From: Myxocyprinus asiaticus
Taxonomy: Eukaryota > Chordata > Actinopteri > Cypriniformes > Catostomidae
NCBI RefSeq assembly: GCF_019703515.2
Contig: NC_059365.1
Coordinates: forward strand, 37,951,001-38,015,000
Reading direction: 5' to 3'
Length of the DNA stretch: 64,000 nucleotides
In this document: piece after piece, positions 29,201 through 44,200 of the stretch
Position numbering within the stretch: position 1 is the stretch's first letter
Layout of the letters: each line of letters begins with the position of its first letter
Program-made: the position numbers and the translations under genes
Notes under the pieces: model-generated
What the model was told of the DNA's origin: nothing
The model's database searches: none
Seen by the model: the letters and a program-made list of their open reading frames with translations, nothing else

Positions 29201-32200
29201 AAAAATTAATTTCCAGTGTCTTTTTGGTGCTGGTTTAGCTGGTGAACCAACATTACCATGTTTTTTACCAGCTAAACTCAGAGCATGAAGCTGATCAATC
29301 TACATGGTCTTTCTTGGGAAATAGGATCACCAAAGTAGTTTTGCTGGTTTAGTTGTTAAAAAGCCTGTTGGGGTCACCAGCTCACCAGCATCTCAGGTGA
29401 CCAACTATGCTGGTCTTCTCAAATTGCAAACAATCTTTGTAGATTTTTGAACCCACTCTCTCTCTTGCCATAGTTTCCTTCGTATTATGAGTCGTTCCAT
29501 GCCCCTCTTCATGACTCTGGCCTGGATGTACTCAGTGGCCATCATCATCAAAGGCGTCGTCTATGAGAAGGAGGCCCGGCTGAAGGAGACCATGAGGATC
29601 ATGGGCTTGGACAATGGGATCCTGTGGTTTAGCTGGTTCATCAGCAGCCTCGTTCCTCTACTGATCAGTGCAGGCCTGCTGGTTCTTCTACTCAAGGTAC
29701 AAAATAGGGATGCAAATTTTGGCAAATTCTTTTAACCGAGTAATCGCCAGAATTAACCGGTTATTAACCAGTTAATCGATAAGCCATGAATCAAACAAGT
29801 GACCAAACAGACATAACAAAGATCTCTACTGGCTGAAACAAAACAGGCTCACATGACAGATTTACATATTTAACAATAGTTATTACATCAACATTTGAAT
29901 GAACTACCGTATGTTTCCTACTTTACGGTTTGCATCAGAACATGTCATCACAGACGAAATTATCCAACAGCGCATGCTTTATATTTCCTTGTCTATCAGA
30001 CTTAGAGGAAGCTAGTGGTTTACATGTAAACAGCACCCTCGTGTGTACATAACATGCCCTACATTAAAACCCATCAAATTACGTCTCTGTTATTTCTTGA
30101 ATTAACTTCTCGTTTAATTTTTAACTGAAATTATTAGTCGAACAAATTGTTAATGCCAGTTAATCATTTACTTGGTTAACCGTATACATCCCTAGTACAA
30201 AATGAACCTCAGCATATCTTAATGTAGACACATGTAGAGTCCTGGGGCACGTTCAGCCCTGACAAAACGCAGCAAAACGTTTATTTCAACGGAAACAGTG
30301 GTGCGTTGAACACCCTGTTTTGTTACGCAAGCGTTGCAACTATGGCAGCTGAGAAGGCCATTCTTTGCATTCTTTTCAAAGAATTTTCAGAGCCTGATGA
30401 AATCGGCTTAAATATGTGTTTAATACTACAAAATACGCTTGATGTTACAGTCACTGCCCTTGCCTTCCAGAATAGCAGAGAACATCCCAATTGAGTGAAG
30501 GGATATGTGGAAACTGTGGTTCCTAATTATGGTGATCCAACATTTGCCTCGCATTTCAGGATGACAAGGCAAACATTTCTTCTAATGTCTTCAATTGTTG
30601 CATACACCAAGCTGCAACGGACACATTTGTTAAGGAATTTAGTTGGATCCATTATGCGCACTGCCTTTTTAATATGGCGGGGTTTATACACATCACTGTT
30701 GATTGGGTAACACCTCGTTCAACCCGGAATCCGTAGCAAAACGGTGCACACCGTTTTGAGATTGAACGTGCCCCTGGTCACACCAGACATGAACATTTTA
30801 CTCCCTGGCCATTATTTTTCTATCATCCATTTTGTGTTGTTGATCTAAATTTCCTCAAGCAATTTCTATGCCACTAGCGTCACCAAACAGAACAGCAAAA
30901 ACAAAGGTTGTTTTCAAACAGGTTTCTCAAACAATCCCCCATTTTCCATTGGTTGGAAAAACAGATAGTCCCGCCTCAAATTCACACCATTGAGTCATTG
31001 AGAGCTATTACATTTGCGGTCTTACACCGATTATGCCTAATAACCCTAAAACGTTTGTGGTCATGTAAACGCCTTAAACAGCTTTGCCCACATATCTGAT
31101 TACGTTTTGATGTCAAAAGTACATCAGTACAGTTTGATGTAATTATTGTGTCTTGTTGCTTTTTCATTTGTCTACTTAGATGTATGATAAGTGTTTCCTA
31201 TAGGAGCCTCATTTCATTTGTAAAAATAGAGACTTAGGATCTTGCTGAAAGTGAGCCCAGTTATAATAGTTGCTAAACTCCCGGTGGAGATGCACGTAAA
31301 AAATGTGTTGAATGTGAATAGTCCCTTAGAGTAATGTTCATATTACTCAGTCCAGAGATATTAACTATGATTTCTTTAATTTTTCCAATTCTTCTGTACA
31401 GATGGGTAATCTCCTGCCCTATAGTGACCCTGTGGTAGTCTTCCTCTTCCTCGGATCATTTGCAGTGGTAACCATCATGCAATGCTTCCTGATCAGTACG
31501 GCATTTGCACGTGCTAATCTGGCAGCCGCCTGCGGAGGCATCATCTACTTCACTCTCTACCTGCCTTATGTGCTGTGCGTGGCCTGGCAAGACTATGTGG
31601 GCTTCTCCGCCAAAGTCATCGCTGTGAGTTTACAACCATCTATATAACATATCAAAGCTTCAGAATTACAAAGTGCAAATGTGCATGTGTGCAGTGTCAT
31701 CATTTGTTGATGTGCTGAGCCAAGTGGATTACATAAGCAAACTAATTTATGACACTCCCTTTATCTAAAAAGACCTACAGGTGCTATAAATATATTATTG
31801 TAAAATTGAATTTAGTTATGAGCTCCATAGGCAATATTGTTCACTGTTAGTTCGTGTTAACTAATGTAGTTAACTCATGGTAACGAATACAACCTTATTG
31901 TAAGTGTTACCAAAAATAATTTTCTTAAATCAGTATTTTTGACTTGTTTTCCAGTAAAAATATCAAAACATCCTGAAACCTAGATGAATTTACGTGAGAA
32001 GCAAAATTGCATAAGATATTAAGACTTGTTTCCAGAGAATATAACTTGAATTAAAGTTTTTTTTTTTTTCTTACCCCATTGGCATATTGGCAAGTTGGCA
32101 TACTATATTGTTTTTCTTGTTTTAGGCATACATCTCAATACATTTGTACTAGATTTATGTTTAAAAATGAAACAACAGTTTGTGGGGGAAGAAAAATAAA

Positions 32201-35200
32201 TTCAATTCAAGATAAATTATCTTTATCTTTTTCTTAAAGATATATATATAAGATTATTAAAATATTTAAGATATTAATGTCTTAAAATGTCTTTTGCCAT
32301 TTTGCTTCTCAAAGATAATGTATTTTGTTGTTTCTTAATGTCTCTTAAATTGTTTGGATATTTTAAAAGAAAAAAAGAAAAAAAATACTGATTGATAAAA
32401 AGTTGTTTTTATATTCCTTTGACCAAGACACTTAACCCCAGGTGTTTCAGGGCATTTTTATCCTGCAAGGTTACCTGGTTACTTGTCATTTTATCCAAAG
32501 TGACTTACAGTACACTATTTCATAAATGGTCCAGTTGGAGCAACGTGTGATTAAGTGCATAGCTAAAGGGCACAAAAGTGATAGGGAGTTCAAACCTGTG
32601 CCCTTTGGAGCAGCTAACCAAGTTTAACAGCCCTTTACTCTACTGTAAGTCCCTTTAGATAACTCCCTCTTTTTACAAATATTTTTTGAGCTGTAAAGTT
32701 GTTTAAACTGTCGTTTTTACTGTAGTTGTTACGGTAGTTTTTACGGCATTATGTCGTCATGACAACAAAGTTGTAAAATTGGATATAACTTTACACAGAA
32801 AAGGTTAGTAAGCGATTTAAAAAAACATGATTTAGAAATATGAGGAAAGTTATTTAGACTCACTTTAGAAAACTATAGCCACAAGATAAAAACATTATAT
32901 GTATTAACATGATTTTAGTGTCAAAAAATAACAAGTTTTTTCCCCAGTGTTAACCAGCATTATGTTGTCATGACAACTTCACAGAAATAAGGTTTCCAAG
33001 TGATTTTTCCACAATAAAATCATGTTAACACATACAGGTGCATCTCAATAAATTAGAATGTCATGGAAAAGTTCATTTATTTCAGTAATTCAACTCAAAT
33101 TGTGAAACTCGTGTATTAAATAAATTCAATGCACACAGACTGAAGTAGTTTAAGTCTTTGGCTCTTTTAATTGTGATGATTTTGGCTCACATTTAACAAA
33201 AACCACCAATTCACTATCTCAAAAAATTAGAATATGGTGACATGCCAATCAGCTAATAAACTCAAAACACCTGCAAAGGTTTCCTGAGCCTTCAAAATGG
33301 TCTCTCAGTTTGGTTCACTAGGCTACACAATCATGGGGAAGACTGCTGATCTGACAGTTGTCCAGAAGACAATCATTGGCACCCTTCACAAGGAGGGTAA
33401 GCCACAAACATTCATTGCCAAAGAAGCTGGCTGTTCACAGAGTGCTGTATCCAAGCATGTTAACAGAAAGTTGAGTGGAAGAAAAAAGTGTGGAAGAAAA
33501 AGATGCACAACTAACCGAGAGAACCGCAGCCTTATGAGGATTGTCAAGCAAAATCGATTCAAGAATTTGGGTGAACTTCACAAGGAATGGACTGAGGCTG
33601 GAGTCAAGGCATCAAGAGCCACCACACACAGACGTGTCAAGGAATTTGGCTACAGTTGTCGTATTCCTCTTGTTAAGCCACTCCTGAACCACAGACAACG
33701 TCAGAGGCGTCTTACCTGGGCTAAGGAGAAGAAGAACTGGACTGTTGCCCAGTGGTCCAAAGTCCTCTTTTCAGATGAGAGCAAGTTTTGTATTTCATTT
33801 GGAAACCAAGGTCCTAGAGTCTGGAGGAAGGGTGGAGAAGCTCATAGCCCAAGTTGCTTGAAGTCCAGTGTTAAGTTTCCACAGTCTGTGATGATTTGGG
33901 GTACAATGTCATCTGCTGGTGTTGGCCCATTGTGTTTTTTGAAAACCAAAGTCACTGCACCCGTTTACCAAGAAAGTTTGGAGCACTTCATGCTTCCTTC
34001 TGCTGACCAGCTTTTTAAAGATGCTGATTTCATTTTCCAGCAGGATTTGGCACCTGCCCACACTGCCAAAAGCACCAAAAGTTGGTTAAATGACCATGGT
34101 GTTGGTGTGCTTGACTGGCCAGTAAACTCACCAGACCTGAACCCCATAGAGAATCTATGGGGTATTGTCAAGAGGAAAATGAGAAACAAGAGACCAAAAA
34201 ATGCAGATGAGCTGAAGGCCACTGTCAAAGAAACCTGGGCTTCCATACCACCTCGGCAGTGCCACAAATTGATCACCTCCATGCCACGCCGAATTGAGGC
34301 AGTAATTAAAGCAAAAGGAGCCCCTACCAAGTATTGAGTACATATACAGTAAATGAACATACTTTCCAGAAGGCCAACAATTCACTAAAAATGTTTTTTT
34401 TATTGGTCTTATGATGTATTCTAATTTTTTGAGATAGTAAATTGGTGGGTTTTTGTTAAATGTGAGCCAAAATCATCACAATTAAAAGAACCAAAGACTT
34501 GAACTACTTCAGTCTGTGTGCATTGAATTTATTTAATACACGAGTTTCACAATTTGAGTTGAATTACTGAAATAAATGAACTTTTCCACGACATTCTAAT
34601 TTATTGAGATGCACCTGTATATTGGCCCCATTCACTTTCATTGTAAGTGCCTCACTGTAACCTCGATTTTTACTAATCGAAATTATTTTTTGTAGTAATC
34701 AACACATTATACCATAAATGCTGTTGACTGAGCATAACTTGTATTGAACTCTGAACATTTCTTTGACATGAGCACATTAACATATGGCCGCCCACGGTAA
34801 GAAATCAGAATTCAGCAACTTGGCGAGGGTGCTAATCATCTGAGAGGGTAGCCAAATTTAACAGAGGTCATTTACAAATAGAAGTCTAATAGAAGCAAAA
34901 ACAGCCTATTTAAAGTTCAGAGAGAGGGTGGAAAATGTCCATGTAAAGCTATACTGACCCTTCAGGGACTTAAAAATAAATAAAATAAAATGTAAAAACA
35001 AAAGAGTAGGCATGGTCCCTTTAAATCATACAACAATTCTACTTATATTCTACTCTTAATCATTTCCAGAACAGTACTCACGTGTCACTCTGATTATGTT
35101 GTCTCCAGAGTTTATTGTCTCCCGTGGCGTTTGGGTTTGGCTGTGAGTATTTTGCCCTGTTCGAGGAGCAGGGTGTGGGCATTCAGTGGAATAATCTATT

Positions 35201-38200
35201 CTCCAGTCCCGTGGAAGAGGACAACTACAACCTCACCACCTGCCTCATCCTCATGTACTTTGATGCCTTCATGTATGGCGTCATGACATGGTATATTGAA
35301 GCTGTCTTTCCAGGACAGTACGGTATTCCCAGGCCCTGGTACTTCCCACTCAGTAAATCTTATTGGTTTGGAGAGAGCAACACAAAGAATACCACAATAC
35401 ATGGAAAGACGTGCAATGCTGGAGGTAAGAAGACCTCATTTAATATTTTATGGAAATCTTTTGATCATGTACTGTATATATCATTCGTGTAAACACATTT
35501 AATTTATGTAACTTAATTTAAATTAGCAACCACCAGAATTAAATGTGTTTTGTGTTGTTTTTTAAGACATCTGCATTGAGGAGGAACCTACTCACCTTGA
35601 GCTGGGAGTTTACATTGAGAATCTGGTGAAAGTGTATCGTCATGGTAAAAAGCTGGCAGTCGATGGGTTGACACTGGGCTTCTATGAGGGACAGATCACG
35701 TCTTTCCTAGGTCACAATGGTGCTGGAAAAACCACTACCATGTAAGTTCTCATTTTCATTGTTATTTTGAATTACTGCATTACAGTATTAAGCTGAATAT
35801 TTATTTTACAGTCCTTTCCCTTTATTTCCTGTCCTTCAATCTACATTTAATGTTTTCAGGTCTATTCTCACTGGCCTTTTCCCTCCAACCTCTGGCACTG
35901 CTTATATCATGGGCAGAGACATCCGCTCAGAGCTGAGCTCCATCAGACAGAGTCTAGGAGTGTGTCCACAGCACAACGTTCTCTTCAGCATGTAAGCGCC
36001 TTCATTAAAACCACATATTCTAAAGCAACATAATATTTTACTTCCATAATGTGCTATAATTCCAAGTGAAACAGAGAAAAAATTAGTCGAGGGATGAGTC
36101 GAAATACATTTTTTTGGTAATCAAAATTATGCCACAAATGCTGTTTGTTGAGCTCAACTTGTATTGAAAACGGAATATTCATTAAAGACAGTAAATTGGG
36201 TCAAAGGGTGATTTCACATTGATTTTAAGGTTGTATTCTTACAGAGTGACAGTTCAAATTTTACTTGGCTTGTGGTGTTTCAGGTTGACAGTGGAGGAGC
36301 ACATCTGGTTCTACGCCCGTCTGAAGGGCCTGTCTGAAGAGAAAGTTAAGGCAGAGATGGAGCAGATCCTGGCTGACACTGGTCTTCCACACAAACGCAA
36401 ATCCAGGACAAGCCAGTTGTCAGGTGTGTGGTCTTTTGACCTTCAGTGTGATTGAGTATTCAGAAAAGTGTTCAGAGAATTTGTTTGTTGTTATATTTGT
36501 TGCTTAAGAACTTAATTTTCTTATTTGTTGGTGTTTCACAGGTGGTATGCAGAGGAAGCTGTCTGTGGCCCTTGCGTTTGTTGGTGGGTCAAAGGTCGTC
36601 ATTCTGGACGAGCCAACTGCTGGTGTGGACCCATACGCCCGTCGAGGCATCTGGGACCTTCTTCTGAAGTATCGTGCTGGTGAGTCCATATTTATTAATA
36701 TTTTTGATTTATGCATAAAATATGACAAGAATTTAGTGACCAATTATGGAGGCCTGATTTCTTTTTTTAGGTCGGACAATCATTCTCTCCACCCATCATA
36801 TGGATGAAGCAGACATTCTAGGAGATCGCATAGCCATCATCTCCCATGGAAAGCTTTGCTGCATTGGCTCATCTCTCTTTCTGAAGACTCATCTTGGAAC
36901 AGGATATTATCTCACCTTGGTGAAGAAAAACACAGAACCTTCTCTTAGTTCTTGCAGGAACTCAAGTAGCACTGTGTCCTTTGTTAAGAAAGTAAGTACA
37001 CAAGTATCACCACCTATACAAAAACTCACTTGTAACAGGAATTGTGCAGTTAAACGTCAATTCTGTCATTACTCAACCTCATGTCATTCCAAATGTGTAT
37101 GATTTTCTTTCTTCCATGCAACACAAAAAGAGATTTAAAGCAGAATATATACACTTTTGAAAGCCTTTAGTGATCACTGGCTGTCAAGCTCCAAAAAGGA
37201 CAAAAAAGCACCATAAAAAATACCCACCCTTTGTAGTTCTAAAGCCAAACGATAGCTTTGTGTGAGCTACGGATAATATTCCCTCTCAACCATAGCTCTC
37301 ATACCTCATTTGCACATCCGCATATTCCAATTTGCCATGTCACGATCTATCACGTGACACCTGAGAAACAATCGCGTTCAGCAACATTGACATCTAACTC
37401 GGTGTAACACGTTTTAATATATGCAAACGATAATGAGATTGGAGAGATTTGCAGTGAATAACGACTTACAGGTTTAGAAGGACGAGAAAGTAAATGATGA
37501 CCAAAGTAAATGCTAAACCAAAGCATTGTTTCATTGGTTTTGTAGGATGATGATGCATCAGAGAGCAGTTCAGATGCAGGTTTGGGCAGTGACCAAGAGA
37601 GTGAAGCTGCCACAGCTTTAGGTATGATACCACCTGACCTCAAACCTTAAAATGATTGGTCATTTTCACCCCATGCTTTGAAGCTAACTAATCCATAACA
37701 TTTTCTCTGCATTCTATATGTATTTGCAGGAACTAGTTGGCCTGAATCTCCTGTTGTTCCCGTAGACGTGTCCCTTATCTCCAGTCTAATCCTGAAACAT
37801 GTTCCTGCTGCCCGCATGGTGGAAGACCTTGGTCATGAGATCACATATGTGTTGCCGTATGAATCTGCTAAAGATGGTACTTTTGTTGAACTCTTCCATG
37901 ACATGGACGAACGGCTCGCTGACTTGGGCATTTCAAGCTATGGTGTCTCAGATACTAGTCTTGAAGAGGTGCAGTACTTTCTTACCTGCCATCAATAAGC
38001 CATCACTAGACTTTTAAATAAATACTTCTGAATACGAAATTTGTTTATGAACTCTCCTTCTTGATTTTATAGATTTTTCTGAAAGTGGCAGAGGACAGTG
38101 GAGTTGACACAGAAATCATCTCAGGTAAATTTGATGAATGACATGTACATTAACACATTTTTAATCAACATCATGATTTTAGGTTAAAATGTATATCAAT

Positions 38201-41200
38201 GTATTAAGGAAAGTGTATATTAAAGGAGCTGGTGTGACAAATCCATTTTTAAATGTATTCATACAGTCTCTTAATAAATATGGTCAAAACAACTGCATGA
38301 ATTTCCAAAATGCTGTTTAAAATAGTTTTAAATGGAGTATAACTAGCAAATTCGAACAAAATGTAAAATAACGTCTAGATTTCCTCCTTGCTCATTGTTG
38401 TACACTCAACACCACACGTTCTCTAGTCTAATTTATACAATGGAAGACGCTGAACTTTTTCTCCTAGACGAACTAAAGCACTCTAGGCGAACAAAGCCGG
38501 CATTTATACTACGCACATCATTGTTTTAAAATCAGTTTGTTGAGGTTGAAGCCATGGTTTGAAACGTACTGTTCCAGCCATGGAAGTAATGCCAATAATG
38601 CTGGTCTTTCTCTCCATGGATCGCCGCTTTTAGTGCTGTATCGCTTCTTTGACTTTTTAAACTTGTCATGGAGCCCCTTCCACTCTCTCTCTCTCTATAT
38701 ATATATTTGTCGTGGCCAATCTGTCTTTCTAAAGTTTATTTTTAATCATATAAAAAAAGTGTGCTTCTGCACAATCTTTGAGAGACGGGCTTCCAAGTTA
38801 TCCATTTTTAATGATAGTAACCTACGTAACTTCTCCTCGGCTGGCATGCACGATTATAAATAAACAAACTTCACGTCCAAACCACACCCACATGGTAGAC
38901 GAGTTCTCAGAGGTCAGGAATTTCAAGAAGGATATAACTGCAGGCAGTGTTCCAAACAGGAGCGGAAGCTCCAAACCGCCATTAAGTGTAAGTGACGCCC
39001 CCTTTTGGAGTAATCACACCCCTTTCTGGAGTAACCCCGCCCCCATTTGGAGGTCTCCAGCCTGCAGCTATACCTACTTGAGGATTTCAGAGATGTGCGC
39101 GAACTGGAGAAATATCAACAAAAGAACACCTTGGTAGAACAAAAACGTCACTGCATTTCGTCAACATTTAAGGCAAATTAAGAGAAGCCTGTTTGCCCAG
39201 TAAGTATAAATTAGCCTTTACAATGACACTTATGCTTATACAGAAATGCAAACAGACAAACATATAAACATACTTAATTCTTGCTTTGAATGTATTCTGC
39301 ATAAATATTATTTTGAAAATATGTTTAACCCAAGTAATGTACTTAAAGCTGAAATGTGTAACTTTTCTGGAGTTAAAATACTTTCTCCTGTCCCAGCTTA
39401 ATATGCAGAGACAACCAAGAAGCAATTCGTATGTTAATTTTCTCGAAAACTGCAAACACTGTGTCTCTGTGGCACTATAAAAATTCCTTTGTTTGTTTGT
39501 TTCCAGCCCAACACAACAATACTGACTCAACCAATGACATGAGTTGGGGGCGGGACTATCTGTTTGTTCGATCAACATTAGACAGGGGAATGTTCACAAG
39601 GCTGTTTGAAAACAAATGTTTATTTTTGCAATTCCTTTCGGTGGCATTAGTGGCACAGAAATTATACATTTCTGTGATTACCCTTATTGAAAGTCAGTAA
39701 TTGTAATCTCACTACAAGAATTTAAAATGTAATATGTTTTACTACTTTTTGACTTGAAAAACTAATAAAAAAAATAATTATAGTAATTGATTTCTTTGTA
39801 ATCAGTGAGTATAACATGTTGCATTGCAGAATGTTTCAACTCCCCATTTATTATCTTACTAGTACTGAATAAACATTAGAAACACATCAAGTAAAGATCT
39901 CGTTTTGTATTAATGTTTTTATTAGATGGAACTGTGCCCATGCGCAGACACAGACGACATGCATTTGGTGCCGACCACCAGAGCTGCCTCAAACCCCTGA
40001 CCGAAGACGATTACTTTGACTGCAATGACTCTGATGCTGATCCAGGTAAACCTTCTACCCTGAAATGTCTACTCTTTACACAGCACACATTCATTAATTT
40101 TGTTGAGTTGTAAATGTCCTTGTTGCTGACTCTTGCTGATATGTTTGATCACAGAATCTAAAGAGACAGACTATTTGAGTCTTACTAATGGTAAAGGCTC
40201 GTACCAGGTGAAAGGCTGGAGTTTGAAGAGGCAACAGTTTGTGGCTTTATTGTGGAAAAGATTTCTGTATGCTCGCCGGTCGAGGAAAGGCTTCTTCGCA
40301 CAGGTAAATATATCCCACAGCATTACGAGAAATACAGAATACAAATCCAGTCAGTGCAGTATAGTTTTGATAAACTCATTGATTCTTTTTGTAGATCGTT
40401 CTTCCCGCTGTGTTTGTGTGCATCGCACTAGTATTCAGTCTAATTGTTCCACCCTTCGGAAAATATCCCAGTCTGGCTCTTAATCCATGGATGTATGAAG
40501 AACAGTTCACATTCATCAGGTATATAGAAACACTGTTGCTCTACGTGAAGTTAAAATAAGTGCATGTCTGCATACTAATTCAGTGTCACTCTTCATTACA
40601 GTGATGATGCTCCACATGATAGAAGTACACAAAAATTACTCAATGCTTTACTAGATGATCCTGGCTTTGGAACACGGTGCATGGAAGGAGAACCAATTCC
40701 GTAAGTAACTCAATACTTTTTGCATTTTTGCAGGATTCCCATAATCAAGAAAAACTTGGATATATCAGGGAATAATAACATTTATGGTTCCAGGCCTGGA
40801 AAAGTCACACATTTTAATAGTGAATATAATTTTTTTTAAGTTCTGTTCTAAAATATTAAAAAAAAATATTGCTTTTATGTAGAGTGCTTGTGTAGAGTAA
40901 AACTTGCATGCAAGCCAGCGTGATAACATCAGTCTCTCTGTTGAGGGTCTTATTTGTACACTAATAAGTATAATCATTTAAATGTATTAATTAAAAGACT
41001 TGTATGTCATTCAAATGAAAATCCATCTAGCAATATATAAAAGTTTATTCTAAATAAATACTCATTCAGCAATAATGAATTAAATTTGTTGGTGAAAACA
41101 CGTGGGAAGATTCTGCTCATAATTTTCAATTCTGGAAAATAAATAGTCTGTGTTGGATTTTAGTGATGCTCCTTGTACAATGGCTGACGAGGACTGGTCT

Positions 41201-44200
41201 ACACCAGAAGTTCCAGAGAGTGTAAGTGAAATTTTCAGGACGGCGAACTGGACCATGGATAACCCATCCCCTGCTTGTGAATGCAGCTGTGATGGTAATA
41301 AGAAGATGCTCCCAGAATGCCCTGCTGGAGCCGGTGGACTGCCACCTCTTGAAATGAAGATCAGCGAAACCGAAACCCTCCAAAACCTGACGGGACGAAA
41401 CATCTCAGACTATCTAGTGAAGACCTATGCCCAGATCATTGGCAAAAGGTAACTTGATAGTGAACCATATGAACCATATGTTCAGCCGTGAGTTTTTGTT
41501 TTTATTCAGCACATTCATGAATGCTTTTCTTTCATAGCTTGAAGAACAAGATCTGGGTGAATGAATTCAGGTATGGTGGATTTTCATTGGGCGCCAGAAG
41601 TACTCAGGTACTTCCTCCTGCCGAGGAGATTGATGATGCCATCTCTCGAGTCAGGGAGATCTTCCAGCTGGGGAAGGTAAGCTAAAACATTGACTCTTAC
41701 AATCTGAATCATACACCGCTCCGGAATAATGTGCATAATGTATTTATTCTCGTATACCTTCAGAACACAGGCTCAGCAGCGGACCGTTTCCTGAACAGCC
41801 TGTCTGCTTTCATCAATGGGCTGGACACTAAGAATAATGTCAAGGTGAGTGAGCAGCTGGACAACTGGACCCATTTTAAAGTCAACATGAAATCAGAATT
41901 GACCAGTTCATCAGTGCATGTTATTCCAAAGGGAACAAATGTTATCTTTGTAATGTTTCATTAAAATGTAATAACTTGCTCCAACTCTAATCAAATTTTC
42001 TATTCATTTGACATCACCAAGCCACTTTTCACGCTCCATTCAATACCTGATAAAATTCAAGTCCTGCCTTACATTATTTTCTCAGTGAATCACATAAAGG
42101 ATGTAAAATGGGTTGTGAACATTGTTTCATGCTAACTAATATATATCTCTTGTATTTTGAATTCTCACTTTGAGTCTAAGGGGCAAATTCAATAAGAATT
42201 AATTGCAGCTGCCAAAAGCGCCATTTTTTTTACAAGCTAACTGCGCTTGTTAAGCACCCGATTCGCTAAAGGAATTATGCAGATCAGGCAACAGCGCAAA
42301 CTCACCCATAAAATTGCTGCTGAACGCAATTTGCACATGTAATTCTGATTTTGCGGTCTGATTCTGAGTGCAGTATAGCTGAGGATGCCGCAGACCACCG
42401 TATTTGACCCACCCTGCTGGGATTGAACAGCATCACTTTGATCCAGACACTTGGATCATCTCTTAAACATGCAGAACATGCTCTTGATGACATTGCGGAT
42501 CTGGACACATGCCAGATTATACCGCTCTTCAACATCATTTGATGAGTATTTGATTACTGCTGGAATGATTAGATGAAAGTGTTCACAAACATCTCTTTTA
42601 TATAAAATTAATTTTACGACTACCTTTATTTGGCAGTAATAGTGCGATGTAAATTGCGCAGGTCAAATCGCACAGAGTTTTTTAAATGAAGCGCAATCTT
42701 TAATGAGCTAATTTACATAGAAAGGAGGCGTGTTTGCGCGGAAGGAATGACATGACTTCGTTTAAATATTGAAGACACAGCGCAATTTCAGAGCTGATTG
42801 TGCCCGGTAAACGTGATTGCGGGTGGTTAGGGAATAAGATGCAGGTATTTGCACTGAAATACCACGCACAAAAGTGCCGCAACTGTTTAGTGAATCTGCC
42901 CCTAATTGTTACTTATTGGTTTTATGTCATTATTTTCAGATATGGTTCAATAACAAGGGCTGGCACAGTATTGGCGCCTTCCTTAATGTCATGAACAATG
43001 GTATCTTGCGTGCCAACTTGCCACCTGGCAAAGACCCCCGCAAGTTTGGCATGACTGCCTTCAACCATCCGCTCAATCTGACCAAGGAGCAGCTTTCTCA
43101 AGTGGCACTGTAAGAATTTATAGAACAACTATAAATAAGTAATACAAATGTATTTCCTGTTTATTATTATTACTGAAACTATTTGCTCATTATTAAACTC
43201 TTTTCAGGATGACTACCTCAGTGGACGTGTTGGTTTCCATCTGTGTCATTTTCGCCATGTCTTTCGTCCCAGCAAGCTTCGTTGTCTTTCTCATTCAGGA
43301 GCGTGTGAATAAGGCCAAGCACATGCAGTTTATCAGTGGAGTTCAGCCCTTCCTATACTGGCTGGCCAACTTTCTCTGGGACATGGTGAGCGTCTGCTCC
43401 TCTTTTATATCCCATAATGCATCTCACTCCAGAGTTAACCTACTCAGCTACCAACCTAAAGTCCTCATATAATGCATACTTTTGTTTGTTTACAGTGCAA
43501 TTATGTTGTTCCTGCAACTCTGGTCATCCTGATCTTTGTGTGCTTCCAACAAAAAGCTTACGTCTCTTCCACCAACCTACCTGTACTTGCCCTTCTGCTG
43601 CTTCTCTATGGGTAAGACAGATCAAAGCATTCCTATGCAGCTATTTCAAGTCATGTAGTGCATGCCCATGCAAAACACACTGAGTCTTCCCCTAGTCAAA
43701 AGTGCTTACCCCTAGGCCTGGGTTTGATGCCTTTTTCATGCATCGATTTCTTCTAATATAAATAGGGCTGTTCGGTGCACAATAGTCTTTGTCTTTTCAA
43801 ACATATTTGTCAACACAACTTTGGTAAGTGTGAGCAGCAGGGTAAATTAAAGGGGTACGCACACCGGACGCATCCTAGCGGACGACATGGCATGTTCTAA
43901 AATAAATAATAATAATTATATTAAGGTACACACCTTTTGTGCTGCTTTGACAGCTTGAATGAACAATCTATTCAAGGCTACACACAGAGAAATTGCATAA
44001 TAAACATCACCATTCCTAATCATTCAGTTTGCCCAGTTAAACCAGTTTCACATACTAACCTGCAAACTCATCAACGCCAATTTGTTTATTCTCGAAGAAG
44101 TACAAAAACCTTCATAACTTTGGACTGCCATCTGCTACACAGCATCAGCTCATCCTGTGTGTGTGATACCTATGCCTTTACTACCCGCTACCGGCTTCAG

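Noticed and set aside
33965..34385. Minus-strand frames over the transposase
   Set aside because: Shadows of the plus-strand transposase; no family resemblance.
38537..39137. Frames of 108 and 119 residues between abca1 exons
   Set aside because: No similarity, no splice or start context, and low-complexity TCTC/TATA tracts inside.
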